DNA of 64,000 nt from Alloacidobacterium dinghuense. Lineage in GTDB: Bacteria; Acidobacteriota; Terriglobia; Terriglobales; Acidobacteriaceae. The DNA lies in the NCBI RefSeq assembly GCF_014274465.1, contig NZ_CP060394.1, positions 4,898,001 to 4,962,000 on the forward strand, given 5' to 3'. The notes under the pieces are model-generated. The model did not search any database. It worked only from the letters and a program-made list of their open reading frames with translations, and was not told the DNA's origin. This document shows positions 50,686 to 60,322 of the stretch, piece after piece (position 1 is the first letter of the stretch; each line of letters begins with the position of its first letter). The position numbers and the translations under genes were made by a program.

Positions 50686-52110
50686 CTAATCGCCTGCCCA
50701 GTTTCCTGATGCGACGTTTTCGATGTAGCGCTTCGAATCGAATTTCTTTCCCGTGGACGCGCCCGACATGTAACGAATCGCGCCGAAGATGGGACGATCG
50801 AACCACGGGCGATCATGCACTCCGGCAATGGCCCACGCGATGCCCTGATAGCCGTTCGGGTCACGTCCGTCGAGCTCGTACTTGTCGTTCAGAATGACGG
50901 CGTATTCATAGGCACGCGCGGGATTCGGCGACCACTCAAGAATTTTCTTGGCCCAGTACATACGCAAGTAGTTGTGCATCCATCCGTACTTCACCATCTG
51001 CATCTGCGCGGCGTTCCAGAGGTCGTCGTAGGTCTTGGCCTGTTCAAGTTGTTCCAATGTGTATTCGGGATTGCGCTTGTCGCGAGCGTGTTCGCGCAAT
51101 GTCTTCTGCGCCCACTCGGGCGCACATTCGAGTGTGTCGTAGTTGGGAACGTATTTCACAAAGTTGACTGAGATCTCGCGCCATCCGATCAGCTCATTGA
51201 TGTAAGCGTCGTAGGCTGCTTGCGTGGCTTGGCCTTCTTCGACGGCTTTTTGTGCGGCGAGCGCAATGGTGATGGGGCTGATGTGGCCGAAGTGCAGATA
51301 GGGAGACAGCCTGCTGGTCCCATCCCATTCTGGATAATTGCGTTTGGTTGCGTAGGCATGGAGACTGCGGTCAACGAAATCTTTGAGACGCTTGAGTGCA
51401 GGGTGCGTGCCGCCGGTGAACGTGTCGACCGCGCCAACGCTGCGATCGAAATCCCTCCAGCCTTTTGTTAGATCGCTGCGGACGTCGAAGGATCGGAACT
51501 GTGCCGGGCGTTTCCATTGGTGTTTCGCTTTTGTCTTCGGCTGATACACAAGATATTTTGGCAGTTCGGCGTAGAGCTTCGGTTTCATGACGTGGAGCGC
51601 GTATTGATGCTTGGAGAAGAGACTCGAGGGGACGACAACATCCGCGTCGACGGTCAAATACGGGAGGTGCAGACGCCGGGAGAGCACTCTGCGCCACCGC
51701 TCCGGCTCACGACATGGATTCTCGTCGCCAACGAGGACCGCAGCGCCAGCCTCCTGTAAAAACTTCTCTAGTTGATTGTCCGGCGGACGCCTGACGATGA
51801 AGGTCACGTTGCGTTCGGCTAGATCTTCCTCGATATCCGGCAGCCCCTGATTCAGGAAAACGTAGTGGCGAAGGTTCGCGTGCGGAAAATTTGAAATTGC
51901 AGAAAAGAAGACAAGAACAGGCAGTTCAAGTTTGTTGCCGAGTTCGATTGCCAGATCGACGGCGGGATTGTCGATCCCGCGCTGGGCTCGCTGCATCCAG
52001 TAGACAACGCATTTGCCATCTTTGAGTGGCTCTCCGGCGCCGCGAATCTTGATGCGCGGGTTATCGGCATAAGGCTGCAACAATTTGGGCAGGTCGGCGG
52101 TTTCAGGCAT
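50686..52110 (-). CDS. phrB: Class II deoxyribodipyrimidine photolyase
   Basis: The product has 474 residues. The N-terminal Rossmann-type domain (VVYWMQRAQRGIDNPAVDLA) precedes a FAD-binding helical domain with GTSRLSPYLHFGHISP, ELIGWREISVNFVKY and the class II signature MHNYLRMYWAKKILEWS. It repairs cyclobutane pyrimidine dimers using blue light and FADH-. The motifs of the class II family are intact. The ATG at 52110 (PETADLPKLL) is preferred to an upstream frame to 52224, which would run into the hairpin behind the oxidase genes. Confidence 0.9.
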   Translation of the reverse strand: MPETADLPKLLQPYADNPRIKIRGAGEPLKDGKCVVYWMQRAQRGIDNPAVDLAIELGNKLELPVLVFFSAISNFPHANLRHYVFLNQGLPDIEEDLAERNVTFIVRRPPDNQLEKFLQEAGAAVLVGDENPCREPERWRRVLSRRLHLPYLTVDADVVVPSSLFSKHQYALHVMKPKLYAELPKYLVYQPKTKAKHQWKRPAQFRSFDVRSDLTKGWRDFDRSVGAVDTFTGGTHPALKRLKDFVDRSLHAYATKRNYPEWDGTSRLSPYLHFGHISPITIALAAQKAVEEGQATQAAYDAYINELIGWREISVNFVKYVPNYDTLECAPEWAQKTLREHARDKRNPEYTLEQLEQAKTYDDLWNAAQMQMVKYGWMHNYLRMYWAKKILEWSPNPARAYEYAVILNDKYELDGRDPNGYQGIAWAIAGVHDRPWFDRPIFGAIRYMSGASTGKKFDSKRYIENVASGNWAGD

Positions 52111-52188
52111 GCTTCTGCTGATGGTAGATGCTTGATTTCTGTCGAGGAGAGGATCGATGCAATTGAGTTTGACGAAATCGCAAAGCAG

Positions 52189-52214
52189 AAACGGCGGCCC
52201 CGAGGCCGCCGTTT
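52189..52214 (-). terminator. Strong hairpin at the end of the respiratory operon
   Basis: AAACGGCGGCC (52189-52199) and GGCCGCCGTTT (52204-52214) pair perfectly over 11 bases with a four-base loop. It lies 20 bases behind the last oxidase gene. On the minus strand CTGCTTTG follows, so the U run is poor, but the stem is very stable. Confidence 0.75.
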
Positions 52215-52234
52215 GAATCAGCAACGGACGCGGT

Positions 52235-52573
52235 CTACCAGAGCCCCCATGCGCGGCTGATGTAGTCGGTCAGCGACATGGTGATGAGGACGATGAAGGT
52301 GAAGAACCCTGCGGCAACCGTCAGCTTGGTCAGGCGCGAGCTGTATTTGACGTGCATAAAGAAGAGAATCACCAGCACAGCTTTGGTGCAGGCAATACCC
52401 AGCGCAACGACTGCATTGAAGTCGCCCATTTCTATATAGGAAGCGGCCACCGTAAGCCCAGTGCCCAACAGAAGCGCGCCAAAGATTAACGCGTAGATCT
52501 TCGGACTGACCATGTGTTCTGCGTGATGTGTTGGCTCGGTGTCCAGTACTTCGTTAACTTTGTGTGCAGACAT
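52235..52573 (-). CDS. Cytochrome c oxidase subunit IV (caa3 type)
   Basis: The product has 112 residues with three predicted membrane helices (YALIFGALLLGTGLTVAASY, VVALGIACTKAVLVILFFMH and LTVAAGFFTFIVLITMSLTD). FFMHVKYSSRLTKL is typical of the prokaryotic subunit IV family. It stabilises the haem-copper core and is the last gene of the oxidase set. The ATG at 52573 is preferred over a TTG three codons earlier, because GAGG is then at a suitable distance. A 13-base gap separates it from subunit III. Confidence 0.85.
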   Translation of the reverse strand: MSAHKVNEVLDTEPTHHAEHMVSPKIYALIFGALLLGTGLTVAASYIEMGDFNAVVALGIACTKAVLVILFFMHVKYSSRLTKLTVAAGFFTFIVLITMSLTDYISRAWGLW

Positions 52574-52586
52574 AGCGTTCAAATCC

Positions 52587-53327
52587 TCACTGATGGCGGC
52601 TGATCAAGTAAAGCAAAGGAAATAAGAATATCCAGACAATATCGACAAAGTGCCAGTATAGGCCGAAGTTTTCAACCATTGTCATGTGGCCGGTGGTATA
52701 GGCTCCCTGCCACGCATGATAGATAACGAACAGCAGGATGGAGACACCGATCAACATGTGCAGCGCGTGCACGCCGGTCAGAAGGAAGTAAAGCGAAAAG
52801 TAAACCTGTGTCTTCTCGGCCATGTCCTGTGGCAGCGCCTTGTCCAGCGGATAACGCGGGTCCACGCGCGTGAAGTCGCTAGTACTGAAATTCAATCCGG
52901 GAACGTGATGGTGCTCCCATTCGTCGTGCCATTCATATGCCTTGATTCCGAGAAAGCCTATGCCCAGCAGCAGGGTTAGCGTCAGATAACGCAGCAGCGC
53001 TTTTCGGTTGCGGGTTTCCGCCGAGTACACGCCCATGGCCATGGTGAAGCTGGAGCAGATGAGCACGGTGGTGTTCAGCGTGCCGGCCCAAATGATCATC
53101 CAGTGGCTGCCCGCGACAAAAGCCGGGTAGTACCAGATGCGGTAAATGAGATATGCGGTGAACATGCCGCCGAAGAACATGATTTCGGTCAGCAGGAAAA
53201 GCCACATGCCGAAGCTCGACGCTTCGCGCTGCTGGCCCACTGTTGCGAAGTGGTGCTGCAGGTGCGGCGAATGCGCGTGGTCGACTTCGCTCTGGTTTGC
53301 AGGAACTGCGATCGCCTGGCTATCCAA
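52587..53327 (-). CDS. Cytochrome c oxidase subunit III
   Basis: The product has 246 residues with about five membrane helices. Visible family patterns are [40 protein letters not shown] and [19 protein letters not shown]. The start is a TTG at 53327 that overlaps the stop of subunit I by eight bases (TTGGATAG), so translation is coupled. The longer frame to 53369 begins in the middle of the subunit I gene and is not used. Confidence 0.85.
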   Translation of the reverse strand: MDSQAIAVPANQSEVDHAHSPHLQHHFATVGQQREASSFGMWLFLLTEIMFFGGMFTAYLIYRIWYYPAFVAGSHWMIIWAGTLNTTVLICSSFTMAMGVYSAETRNRKALLRYLTLTLLLGIGFLGIKAYEWHDEWEHHHVPGLNFSTSDFTRVDPRYPLDKALPQDMAEKTQVYFSLYFLLTGVHALHMLIGVSILLFVIYHAWQGAYTTGHMTMVENFGLYWHFVDIVWIFLFPLLYLISRHQ

Positions 53328-54987
53328 CGGTCTGCACCTCGTTCTTGGTCTGGTTCGCCAGCCATTCAAAGTCGTAGGCCTCGAAGTCGACGACGGGCGT
53401 TTCAGGGAAGTTCTCAGTCAATGGCGGCGACTGCACCTGCCACTCAAGACCAGGAGCGCGCCACGGATTGCTTCCGGCGATCTTGCCATATTTCAGGGAC
53501 CACGTCAGATAGAGCATCGGCAGCACGTAGCCGATGGCGAGGATTGACGCGCCAGCGGTGGAAAGCACGTTGAGCACCTGGAACTCCGGCGGATAGGAAT
53601 GATAGCGGCGCGGCATGCCCAGGTAGCCCACGATGAACTGCGGGAAGAAGGTGAGATTAAAGCCGATAAAGAGAACAGACGCAGCCAGTCTCCCCAACGC
53701 CTCCGGATACATGCGCCCGGTGATCTTGGGCCACCAGAAATGGAGGCCCGCCATAAACGCGCTGACCATGCCGCCCACCATGACGTAGTGGAAGTGGGCC
53801 ACGATGAAGTAGGTCTCAGTAAGATGGATATCCATACCCAACGAGGCCAGCATGACGCCGGTTAGTCCGCCTATGGTGAAGAGGCCAATGAAGCTGAAGG
53901 TGTACAGCATGGGCGTATCAAAAGTGATGGAGCCCTTGTACATGGTCGCTGACCAGTTGAATATCTTGATGGCGGAGGGCACAGCCACCAGCATAGTCAT
54001 CAGGGAGAATACGAGCGCAGAGTAATTTGAGATGCCCATGATGAACATATGGTGCGCCCAGACGAAGAAGCTGAAGACCGCAATGGCCACCGAGGAAAAA
54101 GCTACCGCGGTATATCCGAAGACCCGCTTGCGGCTGAAGCAGGCAACGACTTCGGAGATCACCCCCATGCCGGGCAGGATCATGACGTAGACGGCAGGAT
54201 GCGAATAGAACCAGAAGAGGTGCTGGAACAGCAGTGGGTCGCCACCTTTAGTGGGATCGAAGACGCCGATGCCGATAGCACGCTCCATCACAAGAAGCAC
54301 CAGCGAGATGGCGATGACCGGAGTGGCCAGGACAAAAATGATGGAGGTCGCGTAGTACGACCAGATAAACAGCGGCATCCGGAACCAGGTCATGCCCGGG
54401 GCGCGCAGCCGGTGAATGGTGACGATGAAGTTCAAGCCAGTGAGAATGGACGAAAAGCCGGCAACGAAAATACCCAGGGCCGCACCGACGACATTCGTGT
54501 TTACATAGTGCGTACTGAGAGGCGTGGTGAAGGTCCAGCCTGTATCCATGCCACCGCAGATGATGGCGTACAGCTCGAAGCAGCCGCCGGTCACGAAGAG
54601 ATACCAGCTCAGCAAATTGAGCCTGGGGAAGGCCACGTCCTTGGCGCCGATCATCAGCGGAATGCAGAAGTTTCCGAGCACCGCCGGAGCGATCGGCACC
54701 AGGAAGAAGAACACCATGATGATGCCGTGAATAGAAAATAGCTTGTTGTACGTGTCGGCTGCAACCAGCTCGCCGCCGGGAGTCAACAGGTTAAGCCGAA
54801 TCAGGGCGGCTGCGGTGCCGCCGATGGTGAAAAAGAAAACGGTGGTAAACAGATAGAGAATAGCGATGCGCTTATGGTCAAGCGTAAGCAGCCAGCTCTT
54901 CAGGCCGTATTCGTTATTCAGAAAGGACCGCTTCGGAAGACTGGCCGTCTCCTGCGGAGGAAGAACGATCGCTGTTGAGGTGCTCAT
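53320..54987 (-). CDS. ctaD: Cytochrome c oxidase subunit I
   Basis: The product has 555 residues with 12 membrane helices. Haem-copper motifs are complete: the low-spin haem ligand helix ([17 protein letters not shown]), the active-site helix ([20 protein letters not shown]), the CuB histidines in [12 protein letters not shown], and the last haem ligands in [16 protein letters not shown]. This is an A-type oxidase reducing oxygen to water and pumping protons. It follows subunit II with a four-base overlap. Confidence 0.95.
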   Translation of the reverse strand: MSTSTAIVLPPQETASLPKRSFLNNEYGLKSWLLTLDHKRIAILYLFTTVFFFTIGGTAAALIRLNLLTPGGELVAADTYNKLFSIHGIIMVFFFLVPIAPAVLGNFCIPLMIGAKDVAFPRLNLLSWYLFVTGGCFELYAIICGGMDTGWTFTTPLSTHYVNTNVVGAALGIFVAGFSSILTGLNFIVTIHRLRAPGMTWFRMPLFIWSYYATSIIFVLATPVIAISLVLLVMERAIGIGVFDPTKGGDPLLFQHLFWFYSHPAVYVMILPGMGVISEVVACFSRKRVFGYTAVAFSSVAIAVFSFFVWAHHMFIMGISNYSALVFSLMTMLVAVPSAIKIFNWSATMYKGSITFDTPMLYTFSFIGLFTIGGLTGVMLASLGMDIHLTETYFIVAHFHYVMVGGMVSAFMAGLHFWWPKITGRMYPEALGRLAASVLFIGFNLTFFPQFIVGYLGMPRRYHSYPPEFQVLNVLSTAGASILAIGYVLPMLYLTWSLKYGKIAGSNPWRAPGLEWQVQSPPLTENFPETPVVDFEAYDFEWLANQTKNEVQTVG

Positions 54988-56042
54988 TGCTTCACCATCC
55001 CCTGCCCGGCCGCCGGCGCTGCGGGCGCGACGGTCTCTACATGGCTCGTGTTCAGCGTCTGATGGACGCGATAGTTCGAGTTTAAGTTCTTGATGTATTC
55101 GACGAGACTGATTAAACCGTCCTCACTGACCTGGCCTTGATAAGTAGGCATGATCGGCGAGTACCCCGCGACCTGATGCATGGTTGGATTCAGAATCGTG
55201 TCGCGCAGGAAGGCGTCATCCACGGTGACGACCGAGCCGTTTGCCATCTGCAACTTGCCGCCGTATACCTCAGCCAGGCTGGGACCGTGCGCGTCCGCGC
55301 TACCCGAATGGCAGGAGGCGCAGCCTAGGCTGGCAAAGAGGCGCTCCCCATTCTGCGCGAGCGAGGAGCCGCTGGTGGATCCGGCCGTCCACTTCTGATA
55401 ATCGTCCGGCGTCATAGCGACGATTTCGCCGATCATCTGCGAGTGGAGTGTGCCGCAATATTGCGTGCAGAACAGATGATAGGTACCGGGCTTGGTGGCT
55501 TCGAACCATACGGTGGTATAGCGACCGGGGATCACTTCGCGCTTGACGCGGAATGCCGGTATAGAAAAGCTGTGGAAGACATCCTGCGAGATCATGGTGA
55601 GCTGCACTGCCTTGCCGGTGGGAACGTGCAGGGCGTTGATCTCGTGCTGGCCGCCGGGATGCTCGGCCTTCCACATCCATTGCTTGCCCACGATATAGAT
55701 ATTCATGGCGTTTGTGGGCGGGTTGTAGATACGGAAATAAAGCAGCGCGCCCCAGACAAACGCAATCAGGAAAAGACCCAGGGGAATAATGGTCCAAGTC
55801 GTCTCCAGCAGCGTGGAGCCTTCGATCTGGATGGCCTCCGGGTGTCTATCCTTGCGGTAAAGGATGGAGAAGGAAACCACCATCGCTATGACCACCATCG
55901 TTCCAAACACCGAGATGAGAAGCAGGTAAAGGAAGAACGCGTCGGAGTACGGAGCAATGCTCGACGCCTCGGGTGGAAACAGCGGCAAGCGGCTGAGGAA
56001 TTTCTCGAGAAATTGCCAGAGTACTGGACTGATGTAATGCAT
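54984..56042 (-). CDS. ctaC: Cytochrome c oxidase subunit II with fused cytochrome c domain (caa3)
   Basis: The product has 352 residues with two N-terminal membrane helices ([20 protein letters not shown] and [19 protein letters not shown]). The CuA domain shows [17 protein letters not shown]-terminal cytochrome c domain has one haem site (CASCHSG) and a methionine in [12 protein letters not shown]. The fusion is the caa3 type: electrons reach CuA from the attached haem c. It follows the SCO gene by nine bases. Confidence 0.95.
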   Translation of the reverse strand: MHYISPVLWQFLEKFLSRLPLFPPEASSIAPYSDAFFLYLLLISVFGTMVVIAMVVSFSILYRKDRHPEAIQIEGSTLLETTWTIIPLGLFLIAFVWGALLYFRIYNPPTNAMNIYIVGKQWMWKAEHPGGQHEINALHVPTGKAVQLTMISQDVFHSFSIPAFRVKREVIPGRYTTVWFEATKPGTYHLFCTQYCGTLHSQMIGEIVAMTPDDYQKWTAGSTSGSSLAQNGERLFASLGCASCHSGSADAHGPSLAEVYGGKLQMANGSVVTVDDAFLRDTILNPTMHQVAGYSPIMPTYQGQVSEDGLISLVEYIKNLNSNYRVHQTLNTSHVETVAPAAPAAGQGMVKQ

Positions 56043-56051
56043 CGTTAATTT

Positions 56052-56972
56052 TTATCCGTTCACGTTTTTCCAGTTTGGTACCGGCATGGCCTTTTCTGAC
56101 TTTCGATCACGCCGGAACATCACGATCATGTACCCACCGAGGCAAAGCATCGTGATCATGCAACCCAACTGCACCACACGCGCGACAATCAGGCTGTGCC
56201 TGCTCAGAGTCGGGTCGTAGTGGTAGCAGTAGGTCATGATCGCATCGACCGGAGAGCCGATCCTGTGCTCTGACGCTTCCACCAGCCCGAGCCGCAAATC
56301 TTTCGGCGAATATTCAACGCCGAGGTAATACTGCGAAAGCTTTCCATCCGGGGTCACCAGTTCGATGGAACTGGCGTGCGCAAACTGCGTCAGCTTGCCA
56401 TCCGGGCCGGGGACGCGAACATAACCGAAGCCGGTTGCATCGGCGAGCGCGTTGATCGCCGGTTGCTGCCCGGTGAGGAAGTGCCAGCCATTCGCCGTTT
56501 CCGGATGACCATAGCGCTTGATGTAGAACGCCTTCTTCTTCGCTGCAAGCTCCGGCGTCTCGCTCGGATCAATACTGGCGACAATAATGTCGAAATCCTT
56601 GCCCGGGCGGAACTTTACCATTTCAAGCGCGCCAACGAGGCCGTTCAGTTCCTCAGAACAGAGCATCGGGCAGTTGTAATAGACCAGCGACAGAATGGCC
56701 GGACGCCTCCCGAAGTAGTCGCCCATGCGGACGGCTTTTCCGGTTTCGTCAATAAACTGGCCGTCTAGCGGAATCTGCGTATTGAGCTTCTGCACGATGG
56801 TGGCCCTGGTCAGCACGGCAGGCAGGTGATCGCCTGCGGGATCTCCCATCTGCTTGTCGCCATAACTTGAAACCTGTGCCGAAGCAGCCGAGGTGGCGAA
56901 CGCAAGTCCGGCCGCGAGCGCCAACGCGCCTTTTCCCGTTCTGCTTTCCCGAATTTTGCTCAGTATCTGCAT
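56052..56972 (-). CDS. SCO1/SenC-type copper chaperone
   Basis: The product has 306 residues. A signal peptide is followed by a thioredoxin-like domain with the copper-binding pair YYNCPMLCSEELNG and the distant histidine in FAHASSIELVTPDG. A C-terminal membrane helix (VQLGCMITMLCLGGYMIVMF) and a charged tail complete it. SCO proteins deliver copper to CuA of the oxidase, whose subunit II gene lies directly behind. The C-terminal anchor, in addition to the signal peptide, is unusual compared with E. coli-type or mitochondrial SCO. Confidence 0.9.
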   Translation of the reverse strand: MQILSKIRESRTGKGALALAAGLAFATSAASAQVSSYGDKQMGDPAGDHLPAVLTRATIVQKLNTQIPLDGQFIDETGKAVRMGDYFGRRPAILSLVYYNCPMLCSEELNGLVGALEMVKFRPGKDFDIIVASIDPSETPELAAKKKAFYIKRYGHPETANGWHFLTGQQPAINALADATGFGYVRVPGPDGKLTQFAHASSIELVTPDGKLSQYYLGVEYSPKDLRLGLVEASEHRIGSPVDAIMTYCYHYDPTLSRHSLIVARVVQLGCMITMLCLGGYMIVMFRRDRKSEKAMPVPNWKNVNG

Positions 56973-57026
56973 TCTGCTTCTATGCTAATCCGCTTTTCAG
57001 GGCGATTCACGCCCGCCGCGCCGTAC

Positions 57027-57668
57027 CTAATTATTGTTCGCTTTGCTCGATGCCTGCTCGCCCGGCTCGTGGGCAGCGCCTTCGCGTAGTTGCTGTTCAT
57101 AGGCCGTGCGCGCAAACCCATCAGTCAAGGGGACTTGCACCGAGATGGCGCTGTCACCGGCCATCAATGGTTCCGACGCCTGAGGCTGTTGCTGCACCGG
57201 CAACCCACGTTGCGCAATTAACTCCATGGCGCGCTCGATCGGGATGCGCACCGTGCCCTTCGAGCGGTCGATCCAGCTGTAGTTATCGAGCAGAAGGTCC
57301 TCGCGGGCATGTAGATCAGCCGTATCCTGATTGCCGTCGTCACCCTGCAGGCGCGGCGTGGGAAAGGCCTGCGTCAGCTGATTCAGCTGTTGTTGTTCGA
57401 GCGCCGGGCTCGATTCCATCCGGTATGTCTTGCCCGCTTCGGCGCTTCCCTGATTCCATCTGTTCGGAGGGCCATCGCGTTTCACGAGGGCATTGTTAAT
57501 GACCTTGCCCATACCGAAGCAGAAGACGAAGAACACCGCAACCGAAATAAAGAGGCCGATCAGGAAGACGATGATTCCATGGGCGCTTACGTCTGTAACT
57601 TCGTAGCCCTCCCGAACGGAAGCGGCTTTGTTATGCGACTCGTGCTCGTGGGGGTTAGGCGTGTGCAT
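57027..57668 (-). CDS. Single-span membrane protein of the ACIII-caa3 operon
   Basis: The product has 213 residues. A His/Glu-rich cytosolic start is followed by one membrane helix (GIIVFLIGLFISVAVFFVFC), a Gln- and Asp-rich linker, and a segment NYSWIDRSKGTVRIPIERAM. It ends in a disordered tail. Its start overlaps the actF stop by 14 bases. The WIDR...VRIPIERAM phrase is shared by small proteins next to caa3 or cbb3 clusters in several phyla. It may be a subunit or assembly factor linking ACIII and the oxidase; no function is established to my knowledge. Confidence 0.7.
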   Translation of the reverse strand: MHTPNPHEHESHNKAASVREGYEVTDVSAHGIIVFLIGLFISVAVFFVFCFGMGKVINNALVKRDGPPNRWNQGSAEAGKTYRMESSPALEQQQLNQLTQAFPTPRLQGDDGNQDTADLHAREDLLLDNYSWIDRSKGTVRIPIERAMELIAQRGLPVQQQPQASEPLMAGDSAISVQVPLTDGFARTAYEQQLREGAAHEPGEQASSKANNN

Positions 57669-58941
57669 GTTCAGGCTCCAGAATCTCGGCCACGTGCGGA
57701 TCGTTGGTGGCTACCAGCGGACGTGTAGTCAGTTGCCAGGAGTAGAAGGCCGTCCAGAAGGAAATCAGCGCTCCCGGCACGGCGATGTATTCAAGAATGC
57801 CGATGCTGAAGTGCAGGTTGCGCGCCGCATCCTTGAAGTTCGGTTCGATCAGCCACCACATATCCCAGCAGCGGGCGAAAATCATGATGCAGCAGACAAC
57901 AGCCAGACGGCTCTTGATGCGCTTCAGATCGCGCGAGAGCAAAAGGGTAAAGGGCAGGAGCCAGTGGAAGACAAAATCGAGTGTGGCGATCACACCCCAG
58001 TCGCCGCGGATCCGATCCAGATACCAAGGAATCTCTTCCGGCGAGTTGCCCGACCAGATGATAAGGAACGCGGCAAAGGCAAGGTAGATATTCAGCATGG
58101 TGAAGGCGAGGCAGAGCTTGCCCAGATCGTGCTGCTCTGTAGTGCGCATAATGGTCTTGATCGGTTGCGCCTTGGACAAGCCGATCAGGGTCAGGATCAC
58201 CAGCGCCAACACTCCGTAGGCCTGGCCTACGAGGAACTGCAAGCCGTAGACGGTGGAATACCATGTCACATCGAGTGACATGACGCAGTAAATGGCAATT
58301 GCGGTCAGGGTCAGGGAGTAGAGCACGACACCGAAGCCGCTGAGGTTTTCGAACTTAACTTGCCAATAGGGAACATTGGGCGCAGAGTCAGCATCCCGCT
58401 GCAACGACCATTTGTTGAGCAGGAAAGTGTAGAGCGCCCAGCTGGCAAAACAGAACAGCATCACAATCCAGAAGCTGGTTGGATTGAGCATGGGCTTTTT
58501 CCAGATGATGGCATGTGCCTGCTCTGCGTTGATCAGGTGATCCTTGAGGGCAGCTGCAGCATCGGGATACCGTGCCCACAGATACAACTGTTTGAGCGAG
58601 ACGCCGAAGATTCCGACGGGCAGGAAATAGAGGAAGACCAGCGGCAACGTCCGTGTCATGGCCTCGAGGGGGCGCCGTATGAGCAAGCCCCACTTGCCGC
58701 CGGAGAGATACTGCGTCATCAGCAGCGCCATACCGCCGCAGCAAAAGCCGAAGCAGATCATGAAGCCCATCAGCCATGCGCGCAGGAAGTGGTTCCAGCC
58801 GTCTCCGGCAAGAAATCCGAGAATAATACCGAGGACAGAAAACACCGCACCCACTGCGAGCGCTCGCCTGCGCCAGCCATGAACAAAGGCCGGCGCCGAA
58901 AGGTCAGCGGGCAATGTTTTCTCGTGATAACTGTGTGCCAT
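57655..58941 (-). CDS. actF: Alternative complex III subunit ActF (NrfD-like)
   Basis: The product has 428 residues with ten or so membrane helices and polysulfide-reductase NrfD-type character. Recognisable features are FMICFGFCCGGMALLMTQYL, FWIVMLFCFASWALYTFLL and a last helix IAVPGALISFWTAFYSW. ActF is the second membrane quinol-interacting subunit of alternative complex III. It follows actE by 12 bases and overlaps the next gene. Confidence 0.88.
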   Translation of the reverse strand: MAHSYHEKTLPADLSAPAFVHGWRRRALAVGAVFSVLGIILGFLAGDGWNHFLRAWLMGFMICFGFCCGGMALLMTQYLSGGKWGLLIRRPLEAMTRTLPLVFLYFLPVGIFGVSLKQLYLWARYPDAAAALKDHLINAEQAHAIIWKKPMLNPTSFWIVMLFCFASWALYTFLLNKWSLQRDADSAPNVPYWQVKFENLSGFGVVLYSLTLTAIAIYCVMSLDVTWYSTVYGLQFLVGQAYGVLALVILTLIGLSKAQPIKTIMRTTEQHDLGKLCLAFTMLNIYLAFAAFLIIWSGNSPEEIPWYLDRIRGDWGVIATLDFVFHWLLPFTLLLSRDLKRIKSRLAVVCCIMIFARCWDMWWLIEPNFKDAARNLHFSIGILEYIAVPGALISFWTAFYSWQLTTRPLVATNDPHVAEILEPEHAHA

Positions 58942-58953
58942 TCGTTCTGATCC

Positions 58954-59775
58954 TTATTGCTTAGGCTCGGGCGAAGTTGTTTCGCCTTTTTTCGCACCTG
59001 TCGCAGTTGCAGGCTGCGGCGTTAAAGTCGGCGTCTTCGGGTTCTCCGCTGGAGCACCAGCGACGTTGCCCACTGGTGGCAGCGCATTGACCTCGGTACC
59101 TGTAGCCATCGGCCACGGGCCGGCAAAACTCGCCGGAAGTCCCTGCTGCTCCGCGACATCGCTCAGGTTCTGGACATGCACACCCTGGGGCACATCAGAC
59201 TCTTTCGCGTTCTGACTCAACTGCAACGCCCGGATATACGCCGCGACAGCCCAGCGATCCGCCGGCGTCAGTTGCGCGGAGTAGTCGGGCATTGCGCCGT
59301 AGCCGTTGCTCATCACAAAGAAGTAATGGCTCAGCGGCTGATTGAGGCGTTTGGAGTCATGATAATTTCCCGCCGGCTTGTATCCACGCTGCACGATCAT
59401 GCCATCGCCGTTCCCCACGCGTGAATGGCAGGGCGTGCAGTAAATATTGAAACGCTCCTGCCCGCGCTCGAGGACCGTGAGCGTGGCGGGGAAGGGCATC
59501 GCATCCTGCTCTTTGCCGTTCACCAGACCTGTGTAGAAGTATTCATCTTCACGCAGTTGACCGCGAGCTACCGTGTGCTCCACCTGCGGACGTGCGGAGC
59601 GGCCATCGGTGAAGAAGTCGGTGCCGCGCTGCGGAATGAATTTCGGCTGATCATGCATGTCCTGGCGGCAGCCGGCAAGCAGCGAGATCGCTGCCAGCGC
59701 GCTCAGGGACAAACCCGTTACACCCCGTCGACGTCGACCTATCGCCGGGGACCCCGTTGTGCGGATTCGGATCAT
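58954..59775 (-). CDS. actE: Alternative complex III subunit ActE (mono-haem cytochrome c lipoprotein)
   Basis: The product has 273 residues. A signal peptide ends in the lipobox SLLAGCRQD. The haem site is IYCTPCHSRVGNGDGM, with a methionine ligand candidate in VMSNGYGAMPDYS. A long Pro/Thr/Ala tail closes it. It brings electrons from the ActB/ActA core to the oxidase. The ATG at 59775 has a GGAG inside the end of actD, and the gap is only four bases. The longer frame to 60060 is antisense-like sequence overlapping actD. Confidence 0.88.
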   Translation of the reverse strand: MIRIRTTGSPAIGRRRRGVTGLSLSALAAISLLAGCRQDMHDQPKFIPQRGTDFFTDGRSARPQVEHTVARGQLREDEYFYTGLVNGKEQDAMPFPATLTVLERGQERFNIYCTPCHSRVGNGDGMIVQRGYKPAGNYHDSKRLNQPLSHYFFVMSNGYGAMPDYSAQLTPADRWAVAAYIRALQLSQNAKESDVPQGVHVQNLSDVAEQQGLPASFAGPWPMATGTEVNALPPVGNVAGAPAENPKTPTLTPQPATATGAKKGETTSPEPKQ

Positions 59776-59779
59776 CGTC

Positions 59780-60322
59780 TTAATACTCCACCTCCACCAC
59801 GGAGACCGGCTGCCAGCTTTCAAGAAATGCCCGTGATTCTGCAACATCGAACTTCGGATCGGTTGATTCCAGACAAAGGAAAAACTTGTCCGAGGTGGCG
59901 CCCCTGCGGAAGTTGGGTGCGTTGAACAGGGGGTGGTAGACCTGCGGCAGTCCGCATACGGCGAGCATGCCAAATGCGGCCGAAAGCCCGGAGAAGAGAA
60001 TCGTCCATTCGTAGGCCGGGACGATAAAGGCCGGCCACGAATAATAGGGACGACCTGCAATGTTCAGCGGGTAAGCCCAGACCGAGATCCACGTCTCCAG
60101 GCTGAACATGGCGACTACACCGAGCAGTCCCCCGATCAGGCAGATCAGCGAAACGTTGTCGCGATGGAAGCCGATCGCCGCGGCCGCTTCTTCGACCGGG
60201 TATGGCGTATAGCAATCCATTCGGCGATAACCGGAGTCATAGGCAGCCTGCGCGGCCCGCACCAGGTCGCTGGGCGTGTCGAACTCGGCGAGCAATCCGT
60301 AGGTTCCTTCAATGATCGGCAT
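59780..60322 (-). CDS. actD: Alternative complex III subunit ActD (DUF3341)
   Basis: The product has 180 residues. A short N-terminal domain (YGLLAEFDTPSDLVRAAQAA, GYRRMDCYTPYPVEEAAAA) is followed by two membrane helices (ICLIGGLLGVVAMFSLETWI and FIVPAYEWTILFSGLSAAFG) and a C-terminal domain ending in SVVEVEY. This fits the small DUF3341 subunit of the complex. The start shares a base with the actC stop (TAATG), so the two are coupled. Confidence 0.9.
   Translation of the reverse strand: MPIIEGTYGLLAEFDTPSDLVRAAQAAYDSGYRRMDCYTPYPVEEAAAAIGFHRDNVSLICLIGGLLGVVAMFSLETWISVWAYPLNIAGRPYYSWPAFIVPAYEWTILFSGLSAAFGMLAVCGLPQVYHPLFNAPNFRRGATSDKFFLCLESTDPKFDVAESRAFLESWQPVSVVEVEY

Noticed and set aside
54049-54741. 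A 230-residue open frame antisense to ctaD
   Set aside because: Extremely charged, repetitive composition typical of antisense to membrane helices; no start signal.
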